Shown: piece by piece, positions 15,700 through 23,595 of the stretch | Position numbering within the stretch: the stretch's first letter is position 1 | Layout of the letters: each line of letters begins with the position of its first letter | Origin: CBDBCU01 sp965203435 | Lineage (GTDB): Bacteria > Chloroflexota > Dehalococcoidia > Lucifugimonadales > UBA3495 | Reading direction: 5' to 3' | DNA length: 64,000 nt | Assembly: GCA_965203435.1 (NCBI GenBank) | Contig: CBDBCU010000001.1 | Location: forward strand, 483,502 to 547,501 | Position numbers and translations under genes: made by a program | Notes under the pieces: generated by a model | Seen by the model: only the letters and a program-made list of their open reading frames with translations | Told to the model about the DNA's origin: nothing | Databases searched by the model: none

Positions 15700-18600
15700 T
15701 CAGGAACAGTAGTCCGGCAGGATGGCCCGGACCGACTGGTCAATGCTGGTCAGGAGGGGTTGCATGGCCCCATCCCGCAGCACATCGTTGCGGTTGATTT
15801 TCCGCCGGCCGGCCATCTGTTCCGCCACTAACGCCGCCACCCGCTGGTGGGCCAACTGGGACTGCGCTGCCAGGTGGGCGTGCTGTTCATTGCCGGCGTC
15901 AAAGGCAGGAATGGGCAGGCTTTTGATGGGGCCGGTGTGAAAATGCCGGTCGGAGGCCCGTCCCGCTTCGTGAAAGAAATCGGCTAAGGCCCGGGCGTTA
16001 AACACCGCGGCCAAGTAATGCAACTCCTCTCCCCGGCCAGTGGAAAGCCAATACAAGGTAGAGTCAATTGCCGTTCCCGCCGGAATTACCGCCGACGCCA
16101 GCCAAGAACCGGCTTGCAGATAAACTACCGCCGGCTGGTCAATCTGCCTCAGCCGAGCCGACAAATTACCGACGTGGTCAATCCGCATCGCCAAAGTAGC
16201 TGGGGATTTGGGCTTCTTGGTCTGGATATAGTCGGCGTTGGCCCGCGACCAGTAGAGGTTGAACTCCTGGGATCCCTCGCCTTGCGGCAACTCCCGCAAT
16301 ACCGCGGAACCGTCCTCGGAAAAGGGCGCGATTATGTTGAGGCGGCCGGTTACGCCGAAGGGGAGAATGTGCTTGGAGAATAAGGCCGGCTTGGCGAACC
16401 GCTCCTCAATCCGCCCTTGCCGTTCCAGACCGTGCCAGTCGCCCTTGCCCCTTTCCGTGCGGAATCGCACCGTCCCCAAAGCCCGTTCCGCGTTGGCCTC
16501 GTCAAACAAGACCAACGACTGAGGCACCAGGGTCGCTCCCTGCCGGAAAGTATCGGCATAAGCCGGGCTGGGCGCGGTGGGCCACTGCTTTTGCCCGGCA
16601 AAGGTCAGCAGCGGCTTGGCCTCCTCCCAGGACATTCGGGGCCTTACTGCTTCGGTATTGCCGACCCGCTGCATCGCCGCCAGCGGCGTCGGCTTGACTT
16701 TTGCCCCATTGCCGTCCGTATCCAGCTTGCGCCCGAATACCGCCGAGGAGTTGGCCCAGGGAAAGGGACGCACCGCCCCGGCAAAGAAGTTCCAGGCCTC
16801 CGGGCTCAGGTCGGCATAAGTGCGCCCCCGCCCGGCGGATTCCGGCAGGCTCCAGTCGCCGGCACGAAACGGCCCCCAATGGTGAGACCGCAGGGCGGCG
16901 TAGGGCAGCACAAAACCAAACTTGCCGCCGGGTTTCAAATAGTAGTCCACGCAGGTGGCGACAAAGGTCGCCGCCAAATCGTTCTGGGTCGCCAGGTTCG
17001 CCCCGGCCCAGACACCGCGCAAAAGGGCCTGCTCCCGGAACTTGTCCTGCCGGTCAGCCGCCATAGCGTTATAAACTACCCAAGGGGGATTGCCGACCAA
17101 GCGGCTGGGCGGATTAGCCATCAGGCGGATGGGCTGCGCCAAGTTGGCGATGTACCAGTGCCAGATATGGTTGCGGCCGCTTTCAATATAGCCGCGCAAA
17201 CGGCGGTACAATTCCAGAATGGCAGCCTGCTCCGCCGCTTGAGACATACCCAGCAAGGCGGTCAAGTCCGCTTCCAGACCGGGATAAGGCGGCCGCCCGG
17301 CGTAGTCAAACACCTGGTTCAGCAGGGCGTCAAACCGGTCATTCAGGAGAAAGGCGCGGGGGAGGATGAGGGGGGCGTCCGGGGTATCCGTTTGGATGGC
17401 GATATTGTCGTCCAAGGCGATGGGGGCGGTGAGGTAGCGGGATTCCCACTGGAGACTATCGCCCAGGTGCACGCTCGGCGCGTTTTCCGAATAGGCGTAA
17501 GCGGCCCATTCGGAAAAGGCGGCGATTTTGGTGGTTTTCGCCAATTCGACGGCTACCGGGTGCAAATCTATCCCGGCCACCAAATCGTTGACGATTTCGA
17601 CCTGCGTCTGCGGGCGGTCGGCCAATTCCGGGTGTTGGGCGGCGTCGGCCAGCAGCAGCTGGACAGCGTGGTACAGGAAAGTGCCGGAGCCGCAGGACGG
17701 ATCCAGTACCGCCGGGCCGGTAAGCTGACCGGCGACGGCCATTGCAATAGTTTCCCGCCGCCAATCGGCATCCATCACTTCCTCGCACACCGCCCGGGCC
17801 AGCCAGTCCGGAGTGTAATACTCTCCGAAATCGTGGCGGATGCTGCGGGGGATGACGGCGTGGTACAAATCTTTCAAGGTATCCCGGCCGGCCACGCTCC
17901 AATCGTAGCGGTTCACTTCGGCGATCAGGTTGTCCAGAACCTGCTCTCCGGGGGCAACGGCGTCAGCCAGGAGCCAAGCGGCAAAGCCTTCCGTCAACTG
18001 GCGGCGCAAGGCGTCCCGGTCGGCCTGCGGCGGCTCGCCCCGCCGCAGGGTTTCCGCCACGGCCCGGGCGGTTACTACCAGCATCGTATGGCGGGCGAAC
18101 AAGTCCCGCTCGGCGGCGGTGTCGTCCGGCGGCGTCAGGAAAGCGCCGCGCAGCAAATCCCGCCAAAGGGCGCGCTTGACCGCATAAGCCGGGATATTTT
18201 CATAGTCGGCCGCCAGCTTGATGAACGGGGCGGCCACTTCGTCCGCCCATCGCACATTGTCGGTAGGCGGGGCTATCTTGGCGGTGCGATTGACGAAATC
18301 GTATAGGTAAGCCAGCAGGCGGTCGTCATCCTCCGGTTCCTGCAAGCGCAATTCCCGCAACAGGGTCAAGGGCGGTTCGGTATCCCGCTGGTAATCGTAA
18401 AAGCTCCACGCCTTGCCGTCGGTGATGCCGGCCCGCCAGCCGATTTGCTCCCGGTCAAACAGGCTGGGGCGGTCGCTCAAGGAGTTCAGATAGCGGACGG
18501 CCTGCTCCTCCGGGGTTTCGGTAAAGCCGTCGCGCTTGACCCGGGCATCCTCTTTCCGGCCTTGCCGCTTGGTCTCAAAGACCGCATTGCGGCAATAGAC

Positions 18601-18801
18601 ATCAATCGGCCCGTTGCCCGAGGGATATTGGGCCGCGATCTCCGGGTATTTCAGCTCCGGAAAGAGATAGCCCAAGATATTCCGCAGCCGGTTTTCTACT
18701 TCGGCTTCGGCAATATCCGCCGGCAATTCCCGCAGTTGGGCTACGATTTCCCGGGCCAACTGCCACCGGGGTTCCCCGGTAACATCCTGCGAAAGGGTCA
18801 T
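15700..18801 (-). CDS. Single-chain restriction-modification enzyme (type IIG-like) with N6-adenine methylase domain
   Basis: A 1033-residue protein joining nuclease and methylase parts. Near the N-terminus, GNGPIDVYCRNAVFETKRQG supplies the D...ExK nuclease signature. The central GEYYTPDWLARAVCEEVMD precedes methylase motif I (VLDPSCGSGTFLYHAVQ) and motif IV (NPPW). The C-terminal 300 residues should hold the target recognition region. It would methylate adenine in a specific site and cut unmodified DNA. ATG 18801 has AGGAG 9 bases upstream; an in-frame TTG at 18831 is less likely. No separate R, S or M gene is next to it. Confidence 0.88.
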   Translation of the reverse strand: MTLSQDVTGEPRWQLAREIVAQLRELPADIAEAEVENRLRNILGYLFPELKYPEIAAQYPSGNGPIDVYCRNAVFETKRQGRKEDARVKRDGFTETPEEQAVRYLNSLSDRPSLFDREQIGWRAGITDGKAWSFYDYQRDTEPPLTLLRELRLQEPEDDDRLLAYLYDFVNRTAKIAPPTDNVRWADEVAAPFIKLAADYENIPAYAVKRALWRDLLRGAFLTPPDDTAAERDLFARHTMLVVTARAVAETLRRGEPPQADRDALRRQLTEGFAAWLLADAVAPGEQVLDNLIAEVNRYDWSVAGRDTLKDLYHAVIPRSIRHDFGEYYTPDWLARAVCEEVMDADWRRETIAMAVAGQLTGPAVLDPSCGSGTFLYHAVQLLLADAAQHPELADRPQTQVEIVNDLVAGIDLHPVAVELAKTTKIAAFSEWAAYAYSENAPSVHLGDSLQWESRYLTAPIALDDNIAIQTDTPDAPLILPRAFLLNDRFDALLNQVFDYAGRPPYPGLEADLTALLGMSQAAEQAAILELYRRLRGYIESGRNHIWHWYIANLAQPIRLMANPPSRLVGNPPWVVYNAMAADRQDKFREQALLRGVWAGANLATQNDLAATFVATCVDYYLKPGGKFGFVLPYAALRSHHWGPFRAGDWSLPESAGRGRTYADLSPEAWNFFAGAVRPFPWANSSAVFGRKLDTDGNGAKVKPTPLAAMQRVGNTEAVRPRMSWEEAKPLLTFAGQKQWPTAPSPAYADTFRQGATLVPQSLVLFDEANAERALGTVRFRTERGKGDWHGLERQGRIEERFAKPALFSKHILPFGVTGRLNIIAPFSEDGSAVLRELPQGEGSQEFNLYWSRANADYIQTKKPKSPATLAMRIDHVGNLSARLRQIDQPAVVYLQAGSWLASAVIPAGTAIDSTLYWLSTGRGEELHYLAAVFNARALADFFHEAGRASDRHFHTGPIKSLPIPAFDAGNEQHAHLAAQSQLAHQRVAALVAEQMAGRRKINRNDVLRDGAMQPLLTSIDQSVRAILPDYCS

Positions 18802-18932
18802 TAGGGTCAACTCCTGGCAAGGATAGGGCAATGGCTCCGCCGCAACTTCCGGCTTTGCCTAGGGCCGGTTGGCCGGGCCGGGCGGCGGCGATTCCAGCAT
18901 ACTGCTTTCCCCTTAAAGCAAATCTTGCCCTT

Positions 18933-18938
18933 ATTATA
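18933..18938 (-). promoter_or_regulatory. Possible -10 box for the restriction-modification gene
   Basis: A perfect TATAAT on the minus strand without a convincing -35 box. It would give a leader of about 125 bases. The rest of the 18802-19040 gap shows nothing else. Confidence 0.35.
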
Positions 18939-19040
18939 TACTGCTTGACGCCGCTTTCCACCCATTGCCATCCCATCCCCTTTTATGTTACCTTTATGCC
19001 CAAATCCCCGGTTGCTTAACCGGCCTTGGGAGGTATCGCG

Positions 19041-19547
19041 GTGAGCTACAAACCCAAGTACCTGGGCCATGTCAACCTGTTTGTCCGCAATGCGGAACGC
19101 TCCCGGGAGTGGTATGCCGATGTGCTGGGCCTGCATACCTACGACTTTATGCCCGGCCGGGCCGCCTTTATGTCCGCCGACATGGAACAGTCCCACGAAA
19201 TCGCCTTGATTGAAGTGGGGCCGGAGGCCCCCGGAATTCAGCATCGCCAGGTGGGGCTGAACCACATGGCCTGGATGATGGAAAGCCTGGACGACCTGAA
19301 GGAGTTCTACGGGCGGATGCGGGAAAAGAACATCCCCATCGACCGCATTTCCGATCATGGCATTTCCATCGGCATCTACTTCCATGACCCGGACGGCAAC
19401 GGCATTGAGGTTTCCTACGAACTGCCGCGCAGCCAGTGGCCGCGCCAGGAAAACCTCTTTATGGGCGCGGGCCGGCTGAGCGGCCAGTTTCCCGGCCCTT
19501 GGGACAACGAACCGGCGGCTCAACCGGCGGCGGCCGTCGCCCGGTAA
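19041..19547 (+). CDS. VOC family protein, extradiol-dioxygenase-like
   Basis: A 168-residue vicinal-oxygen-chelate protein with two beta-alpha-beta-beta-beta modules. GHVNLFVRNAERSREWYADVLGL opens the first, GLNHMAWMMESLDDLKEFYGRM the second, and DPDGNGIEVSYE closes it. The His of GHVN, His of GLNH and Glu of GIEV form the expected metal-binding triad of the catechol 2,3-dioxygenase-like group. Start is GTG 19041 with GGGAGGT 7 bases upstream. Substrate unknown; it could be an extradiol dioxygenase or a glyoxalase-type isomerase. Confidence 0.85.
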   Translation: MSYKPKYLGHVNLFVRNAERSREWYADVLGLHTYDFMPGRAAFMSADMEQSHEIALIEVGPEAPGIQHRQVGLNHMAWMMESLDDLKEFYGRMREKNIPIDRISDHGISIGIYFHDPDGNGIEVSYELPRSQWPRQENLFMGAGRLSGQFPGPWDNEPAAQPAAAVAR

Positions 19548-19579
19548 ATCCCGGCGTTTCTCTTTGCTTTCTGGGTCTT

Positions 19580-19609
19580 GCCGGATTCCCGCTTGCGCGG
19601 GAAGGACGA
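19580..19609. repeat. Single copy of the GATTCCCGC palindromic repeat
   Basis: GGATTCCCGC and GCGGGAAGGACG face each other around TT. It lies in the 200-base gap between the VOC gene and the DUF1800 gene. Confidence 0.7.
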
Positions 19610-19677
19610 TAAAAGCGGGAATAATTACCAAAAGGCGGCGGCCCGGAAAGCAATGGGAAACTTTGCCGGAAACCCCT

Positions 19678-19707
19678 TTGCCCGCCAGCCCCTTTTTCCT
19701 TTATAAT
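19678..19707 (+). promoter_or_regulatory. Promoter of the DUF1800-DUF1501 cluster
   Basis: TTGCCC (19678-19683) and TATAAT (19702-19707) with an 18-base spacer; the start codon at 19747 follows AGGAGG. Confidence 0.6.
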
Positions 19708-19746
19708 AGGGGGCAACTTAAACATCCGGAACGCAGGAGGGGTATT

Positions 19747-21151
19747 ATGCCCGACCAAGCCGACATTGCTTTGATGGCGCACCTGATGCGGCGGGCCGGC
19801 TTTGGCGCGCCCCGGGCCGAATTGGAGGAACGGGCCGCTAAAGGCTATGCCGCCACCGTCGAGGAACTGCTTAATCCGGGGCCGGAGCCGGGCATCGACC
19901 GAGGATGACCTGATCCGCTACTTTCCCCACTTCGAGAGTTCCCTGGCCCCGGTGGCCGCCCAGACCGAGTGGGTCTATCGGATGGTCAACACCCGTTGGC
20001 CCTTGCAGGAAAAGATGGCCCTGTTCTGGCATCAGCTGTTCGCCACCGGCAACTCCAAAGTGGACAATCCGCCGGAGCTGTCCCAGCAAATTGCCATGTT
20101 CCGCCGGGAGGGGCTGACCACCTTTCCCAACCTGCTGACGCAGCTGGCGCAAAGCCCGGCCATGATTTACTGGCTGGACAACAACGGCAATCACTACGGC
20201 TCCATCAACGAAAACTGGGGCCGGGAACTGCTGGAACTGTTCTCGATGGGCGTGGGGCATTATTCCGAGGAGGACATCAAGGAAGCCTCCCGGGCCTTTA
20301 CCGGCTGGACAATCGCGCCCAAGCCGCCGCGCCAGCCCCTGGGCCGTTTCTACTGGGGTTTCCAGTTCCGGCCCGACGACCACGACTACGGGGAAAAGCA
20401 TTTCCTGGGCCACACCGGCAACTTCGACGGCGGCGACATCATCGCCATCATCGTCAAGCAGGAGGATACCGCCCGTTTCCTGGCCCGCCATCTCTACAAC
20501 TTCTTTGTGGCCGACGAGCCGCAGGTGCCGGCCTGGAACATCACGCCGCCCAATGACCCGGCGGCCATTGACCAGCTGGTGCAGGCGTATAGGGACTCCG
20601 GGGCCGACCTTAAAGCCATCCTGCGGGTACTGTTTAACTCCGACTTTTTTAAGCAGGCCCGCTTTGCCCATATCAAAAGCCCGGCGGAATTGGTGATTGG
20701 CACGGCGCGCCTGGCCGGGAATTACAATGCGCCGCGCACCGGCTTTCCCGCCCTGGCTTTTGAGTGCAACTGGCAGGGGCAAGAGTTGATGAACCCGCCC
20801 AGCGTGGAAAGCTGGCATACCGGCTCCGAGTGGATTGACGGCGGCGCCCTGGTGCGGCGGGTCAACTTCGCCGCCAAGTTGTTGTCGGACACGGCCCTGC
20901 CCGGCGTCCAGGCCATTGTGGCCGGGCTGAAAGAACGGGGCAACCTGTCGCCGGCCGAGTTTGTCCGCGCCTGCCTGGATTTGGCCGGCCCGGTACAGGT
21001 GGATGACGGCACTTTTGACGAACTGCTGGCTCAGGCGCAACCCGGCGGCGATGTGACTTGGGATACCGATGAAACCGCCCAGGAATCGGAACGGCGGGCC
21101 GGGGCCATGCTGGCTATGATTGCCGCCACCCGGGAGTATCAGTTCGCCTGA
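19747..21151 (+). pseudogene. DUF1800 family protein, interrupted by a +1 frameshift
   Basis: The gene begins at ATG 19747 behind AGGAGG with MPDQADIALMAHLMRRAGFG, the typical DUF1800 N-terminus, and stops at TGA 19903 after about 52 residues. The family sequence then goes on in the next frame (EDDLIRYFPHFESSLAP, ALFWHQLFATGNSKV, WGRELLELFSMGVGHYSEEDIKEASRAFTGW) to 21151. Skipping one base near 19897-19901 restores GIDEDDLIRYF, so a single extra base in a GAC-CGA-GGA context is the simplest reading. It may be a true mutation, a sequencing error, or (less likely) programmed frameshifting. DUF1800 function is unknown; it is usually paired with DUF1501, as here. Confidence 0.85.
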
Positions 21152-21227
21152 TTATCTTGACCACTGCCGGGGACTGACCCCAGGGGATTAGCCCCCGGCT
21201 TGCCAAACCAATACAGGAGGCAACCTG

Positions 21228-22364
21228 ATGGTAGCTACCGGAAAAGACCCGGCGCTGGTGGTCTTGCAGCTGTCCGGCGCCAACGACTATCTCAACACGG
21301 TGATACCGTTCACCGAACCCCTTTATCGGGATTACCGCCCCAACCTGGGCATCCCGGAGGGGGATATTCTCAAGTTCACCGACGCCTTGGGCTTTCATCC
21401 CACGATGGGGCCGGTCAAAGACCTGTGGAATCAGGGCAACCTGGCGATTATCCACGGCATCGGCTATGAAAACTCCTCCCGTTCCCACTTCCGCTCGATG
21501 GACATCTGGCACACCTGCGAGCCGGAACAGGTGGGCACCGAGGGCTGGCTGGGCCGGGTTATCCGGGACTTGGATCCGGCCGGGGAGAATGTGCTGAAGG
21601 GCGTCAACTTCGGCCAGGGATTGCCCCGGGCCATGGCCCTGCGCGGGGTGCCAGTTACTTCGGTATCCGACCTGGCTTCCTACGGCGTCCTTACCGATGT
21701 GCCGGCGATCAGCGGCGCGGCGGAACGGGAGCGGATACTGGAACTCTTTTCCCGGGTCTATTCCCCGGCCATCGGCAGCGGCCCGGTGATGGATTATCTG
21801 GGGCAGACCGGCCGGGACGCCCTCAAGGGGGCGGACATCATCAAAACCGCCCCGGAAAAGTATTCCTCGACCGTGGAATACGCCGACAATCCCATTGCCA
21901 AAAGCCTGCGGAGCGTGGCGCAGGTTCACCTGGCTAACTTGGGAACGCAGGTTTTCTATACCCAGTACGGCAGCTTTGACACCCATTTCAACCAGCTGCC
22001 GACCCATGCCAAGCTGTGGACCGATGTGGCCGGGGCGGTCAGCGATTTCTTTGCCGACCTGCGGGAACACGATGCCGCCGACAATGTAACGATGCTGGTC
22101 TTTACCGAGTTCGGCCGCCGGGTGCAGGACAATGGTACCGGCTGCGATCATGGGCGCGGCGGCGTAGCCTTTGCCATCGGCGACCGGGTCAAGGGCGGGA
22201 TGTACGGCCAGTATCCGTCTCTGAAAGCCGGGGATTTGATTGAGGGTGATTTGGCCCCCGATTACGATTTCCGCGGCTTTTATGCCACCTTTGCCGAGCG
22301 GTGGCTGGGGCTGGATGCCAAGCCCATTGTCGGCGGCCAGTTCGAGCAGCTGGACTTTCTGTAG
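21228..22364 (+). CDS. DUF1501 family protein
   Basis: A 378-residue member of DUF1501, a family with an alkaline-phosphatase/sulfatase-like fold. LVVLQLSGANDYLNTVIPF, ENSSRSHFRSMDIWHTCEP, QYGSFDTHFNQ and TEFGRRVQDNGTGCDHGRG are the usual conserved blocks. The N-terminus shows no Tat or Sec signal, unlike many relatives. ATG 21228 has AGGAGG upstream. It follows DUF1800 by 76 bases and precedes an NHL-repeat protein, so the three probably act together. The biochemical activity is unknown. Confidence 0.88.
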   Translation: MVATGKDPALVVLQLSGANDYLNTVIPFTEPLYRDYRPNLGIPEGDILKFTDALGFHPTMGPVKDLWNQGNLAIIHGIGYENSSRSHFRSMDIWHTCEPEQVGTEGWLGRVIRDLDPAGENVLKGVNFGQGLPRAMALRGVPVTSVSDLASYGVLTDVPAISGAAERERILELFSRVYSPAIGSGPVMDYLGQTGRDALKGADIIKTAPEKYSSTVEYADNPIAKSLRSVAQVHLANLGTQVFYTQYGSFDTHFNQLPTHAKLWTDVAGAVSDFFADLREHDAADNVTMLVFTEFGRRVQDNGTGCDHGRGGVAFAIGDRVKGGMYGQYPSLKAGDLIEGDLAPDYDFRGFYATFAERWLGLDAKPIVGGQFEQLDFL

Positions 22365-22403
22365 GCCGCTTTAACCCGGCCCGATTCCATCCGACAGGGG
22401 GTT

Positions 22404-22459
22404 CCGGGCCGGGTTTACCGTTCATCCTGAATTCGCTGCAAGACGGAAAATCCGGCCGG
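22404..22459. repeat. Diverged interspersed hairpin element
   Basis: A drifted core (CGTTCATCC, TGAATTCGCTGCA, AGACGG; 22419-22446) is flanked by arms CCGGGCCGGGTTTA (22404-22417) and AAAATCCGGCCGG (22447-22459), which pair over most of their length. It sits between the DUF1501 and NHL genes. Confidence 0.6.
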
Positions 22460-22490
22460 TTAAGGGAAACCGGTCAAAGGAGATTGCCCG

Positions 22491-23489
22491 ATGCTGACCA
22501 CTATCGCCGCCGGGCGAGTGTATGACTTCAGCCATTGTATGGGGATGTATTCCACTTCCGGCGTCGGCTTTCTGGTGCCGCAGGATTTCGCCCTGGGCGC
22601 CGGGGATACCCTGTATGTGCTGAACCGGGGGGTCGATGAACTGACCCTCCGCATCAGCAAGTGCCGGCTGAACCACGAATTCATCGCCGACATCGGCCGC
22701 TATGGTACCGGCGACGGGCAGTTTGTCTGGCCCACTGCCTTGGCTCTGGACGCGGCCGGTAATCTGTATGTGGCCGATGAAAACCTGCACCGCATCACCG
22801 TTATGGATGCCGACGGCCAGTTTATGCAGAAGTGGGGCGCCCCGGGCAGCGAACCGGGTCAATTGAACGGCCCTTCCGGCTTGGCCTTTGCCCTGGACGA
22901 CAGCCTTTATGTGGTGGACAGCCGCAACAACCGGGTGCAGCGGTTCACGAAAGACGGGCAGTTTATCGCCGCCTGGGGCAGCTATGGCCGCGGCCCCGGC
23001 CAGTTTAACCAGCCCTGGGGCCTTGGTGTGGACGGGCAGGGGGCGGTGTATGTGGCTGACTGGAAAAACGACCGGGTACAAAAGTTCGCTCCGGAGGGGG
23101 AGTTTCTAGGGGAGTTCGGCGGCACTGCCGAGGGCGTCGGCGCGTTGCGCCGGCCCACCGGCGTGGCCGTGGATTCCGATGGCGATGTGTATGTGGCCGA
23201 TTGGGGCCAGCATCAGGTCAAAATCTACGAGCCCAACGGCAAGTTTATCGCCGCCCTGGTGGGCGATGCGGAACAGCCGTCGCCTTGGGCGCAGGATTAC
23301 ATTGACGCCAATCCGGATGTCGCCAAAGCCCGCCGCCGCACTAATATGGAGGGGGAATGGCGGTTCAACCGCCCCATTGCGGTAAAGGTTGACGCCCAAG
23401 ACCGCCTGTTTGTGGCCGAGGCGGTGCGGCATCGCATCCAGATTTACAACAAGGAAAAGGACTACGCCGAGGCCGCGTTGAACCTGTAA
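22491..23489 (+). CDS. NHL-repeat beta-propeller protein
   Basis: A 332-residue protein built from about six NHL blades, for example GDGQFVWPTALALDAAGNLYVADENLHRI, GQLNGPSGLAFALDDSLYVVDSRNNRVQRF and GQFNQPWGLGVDGQGAVYVADWKNDRVQKF. Such propellers bind proteins, sugars or RNA, or act as lyases. No signal peptide is seen. ATG 22491 has AAAGGAGAT at good distance. It closes the DUF1800-DUF1501 cluster and ends at a strong terminator. Confidence 0.85.
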   Translation: MLTTIAAGRVYDFSHCMGMYSTSGVGFLVPQDFALGAGDTLYVLNRGVDELTLRISKCRLNHEFIADIGRYGTGDGQFVWPTALALDAAGNLYVADENLHRITVMDADGQFMQKWGAPGSEPGQLNGPSGLAFALDDSLYVVDSRNNRVQRFTKDGQFIAAWGSYGRGPGQFNQPWGLGVDGQGAVYVADWKNDRVQKFAPEGEFLGEFGGTAEGVGALRRPTGVAVDSDGDVYVADWGQHQVKIYEPNGKFIAALVGDAEQPSPWAQDYIDANPDVAKARRRTNMEGEWRFNRPIAVKVDAQDRLFVAEAVRHRIQIYNKEKDYAEAALNL

Positions 23490-23520
23490 GGGCAAAGGGT
23501 CAAGGCAACCCGGGATTGGC

Positions 23521-23547
23521 AAGGGCGGGGGTAATGCCCGCCCTTTT
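23521..23547 (+). terminator. Rho-independent terminator after the NHL gene
   Basis: Arms AAGGGCGGG (23521-23529) and CCCGCCCTT (23537-23545) pair perfectly around a 7-base loop and run into TTTT. It separates two convergent genes. Confidence 0.8.
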
Positions 23548-23595
23548 CCCGTCTATCCCCCTTGCCGGGATACCCAACCGGCCCGGCCATCATCC

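Noticed and set aside
16417..18306. A 629-codon open frame on the + strand
   Set aside because: It is a shadow of the restriction-modification gene on the other strand; no domain is seen.
15570..18940. A prophage or genomic island around the restriction-modification gene
   Set aside because: No integrase, phage structural gene or flanking direct repeats were seen, and codon use looks like that of the neighbours.
19747..19905. Selenocysteine at the TGA of the DUF1800 gene
   Set aside because: The homologous sequence continues in a different frame, not in frame after the TGA, so a frameshift explains it.
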